Of a DNA stretch of 64,000 nucleotides, positions 63,801-64,000 are shown one piece after another. Where the stretch lies: assembly GCA_018398805.1 (NCBI GenBank), contig JAGFBZ010001926.1, positions 558,001-622,000 of the forward strand, read 5' to 3'. This stretch comes from Hirundichthys speculiger. Lineage: Eukaryota; Chordata; Actinopteri; Beloniformes; Exocoetidae. A program made the translations under genes and the position numbers. Each line of letters starts with the position of its first letter. The stretch's first letter is position 1. The notes under the pieces are model-generated. The model searched no databases. It was not told the origin of the DNA and was given only the letters and a program-made list of their open reading frames with translations.

Positions 63801-64000
63801 GATTGGGCTGTTTATATTTTTCCCTGTTTCAATGAAATGAGTAAACAAGATGATCTATTGAATCAGATTAAATCTCTTTAAATTTCAAATGATCTTCCTA
63901 CAGAAACATTGAACTGAAATTAAAACCTCGTAACTCTAAATAAAACCCTGTGTGAACTCCAGTCTCAGTGTCTGCACCTGATTCATCAGTTCTTTGTGAG
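60810..64000. other. Noncoding right end
   Basis: No coding exon is recognised to the window edge. A (GT)n tract lies at about 61360-61395. If exons A and B belong to one gene, this would be its first intron. Confidence 0.4.

Overview
The window is nuclear DNA from a teleost fish, probably a spiny-rayed (percomorph-like) one. The evidence is vertebrate split genes with GT-AG introns, fish-type protein sequences (DAP10, DAP12, CK2 alpha, paraoxonase, TASK-2), abundant microsatellites, and many fish transposons (Tc1/mariner, hAT, L2/Rex1-like LINEs). There are no bacterial-type operons, CRISPR arrays or rRNA genes, and I recognised no tRNA genes. Coding sequence was assembled by hand from translated exons, splice signals and intron phases. 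Each assembled gene closes to an exact multiple of three.

Layout. 1-9 kb: no recognised gene. It holds a candidate promoter near 3 kb, a (TC)n tract, a TTCAA-rich higher-order array (4.5-6.1 kb) and a 5'-truncated LINE (6.4-7.7 kb). 9.1-16.7 kb: two immune signalling adaptors in tandem on the + strand, hcst (DAP10, 82 aa) and tyrobp (DAP12, 105 aa, with an ITAM). 17.2-19.4 kb: on the - strand, convergent with tyrobp, a nine-exon gene for a 236-residue secreted, acidic, probably disordered protein that I do not recognise. 21.6-29 kb: csnk2a1, the catalytic alpha subunit of protein kinase CK2 (12 coding exons, 392 aa, + strand). 30.8-38.6 kb: an intact paraoxonase gene (9 exons, 355 aa, + strand) whose third intron is swollen by nested DNA transposons. 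40.3-45.8 kb: a second paraoxonase copy in tandem, now decayed (missing exons, frameshifts, transposon insertions). 46.2-48.8 kb: a kcnk5/TASK-2-like two-pore potassium channel on the - strand, with an apparent frameshift in its cytoplasmic tail. 49.4-51.1 kb: a 1.7 kb DNA element with GGGTTA-rich ends carrying exon-like coding segments. 51-64 kb: no recognised protein exon. It holds two copies of one hAT MITE, each with a perfect 8-bp target duplication, a GC-rich anomaly, and two candidate noncoding first exons that may belong to a gene lying to the right.

How the genes relate. hcst and tyrobp encode adaptors that pair through a transmembrane Asp with activating receptors on leukocytes. Here their second and third coding exons have identical lengths (21 and 135 nt) and phases, as expected of an old tandem duplication. 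The two paraoxonase copies are a second tandem pair, with one copy dying. The other genes are ordinary single units (kinase, channel, unknown secreted protein). The most novel-looking items are the unknown secreted gene, the hidden spliced coding segments inside the 49.4-51.1 kb element, and the YMNV tail of the DAP10 homologue.
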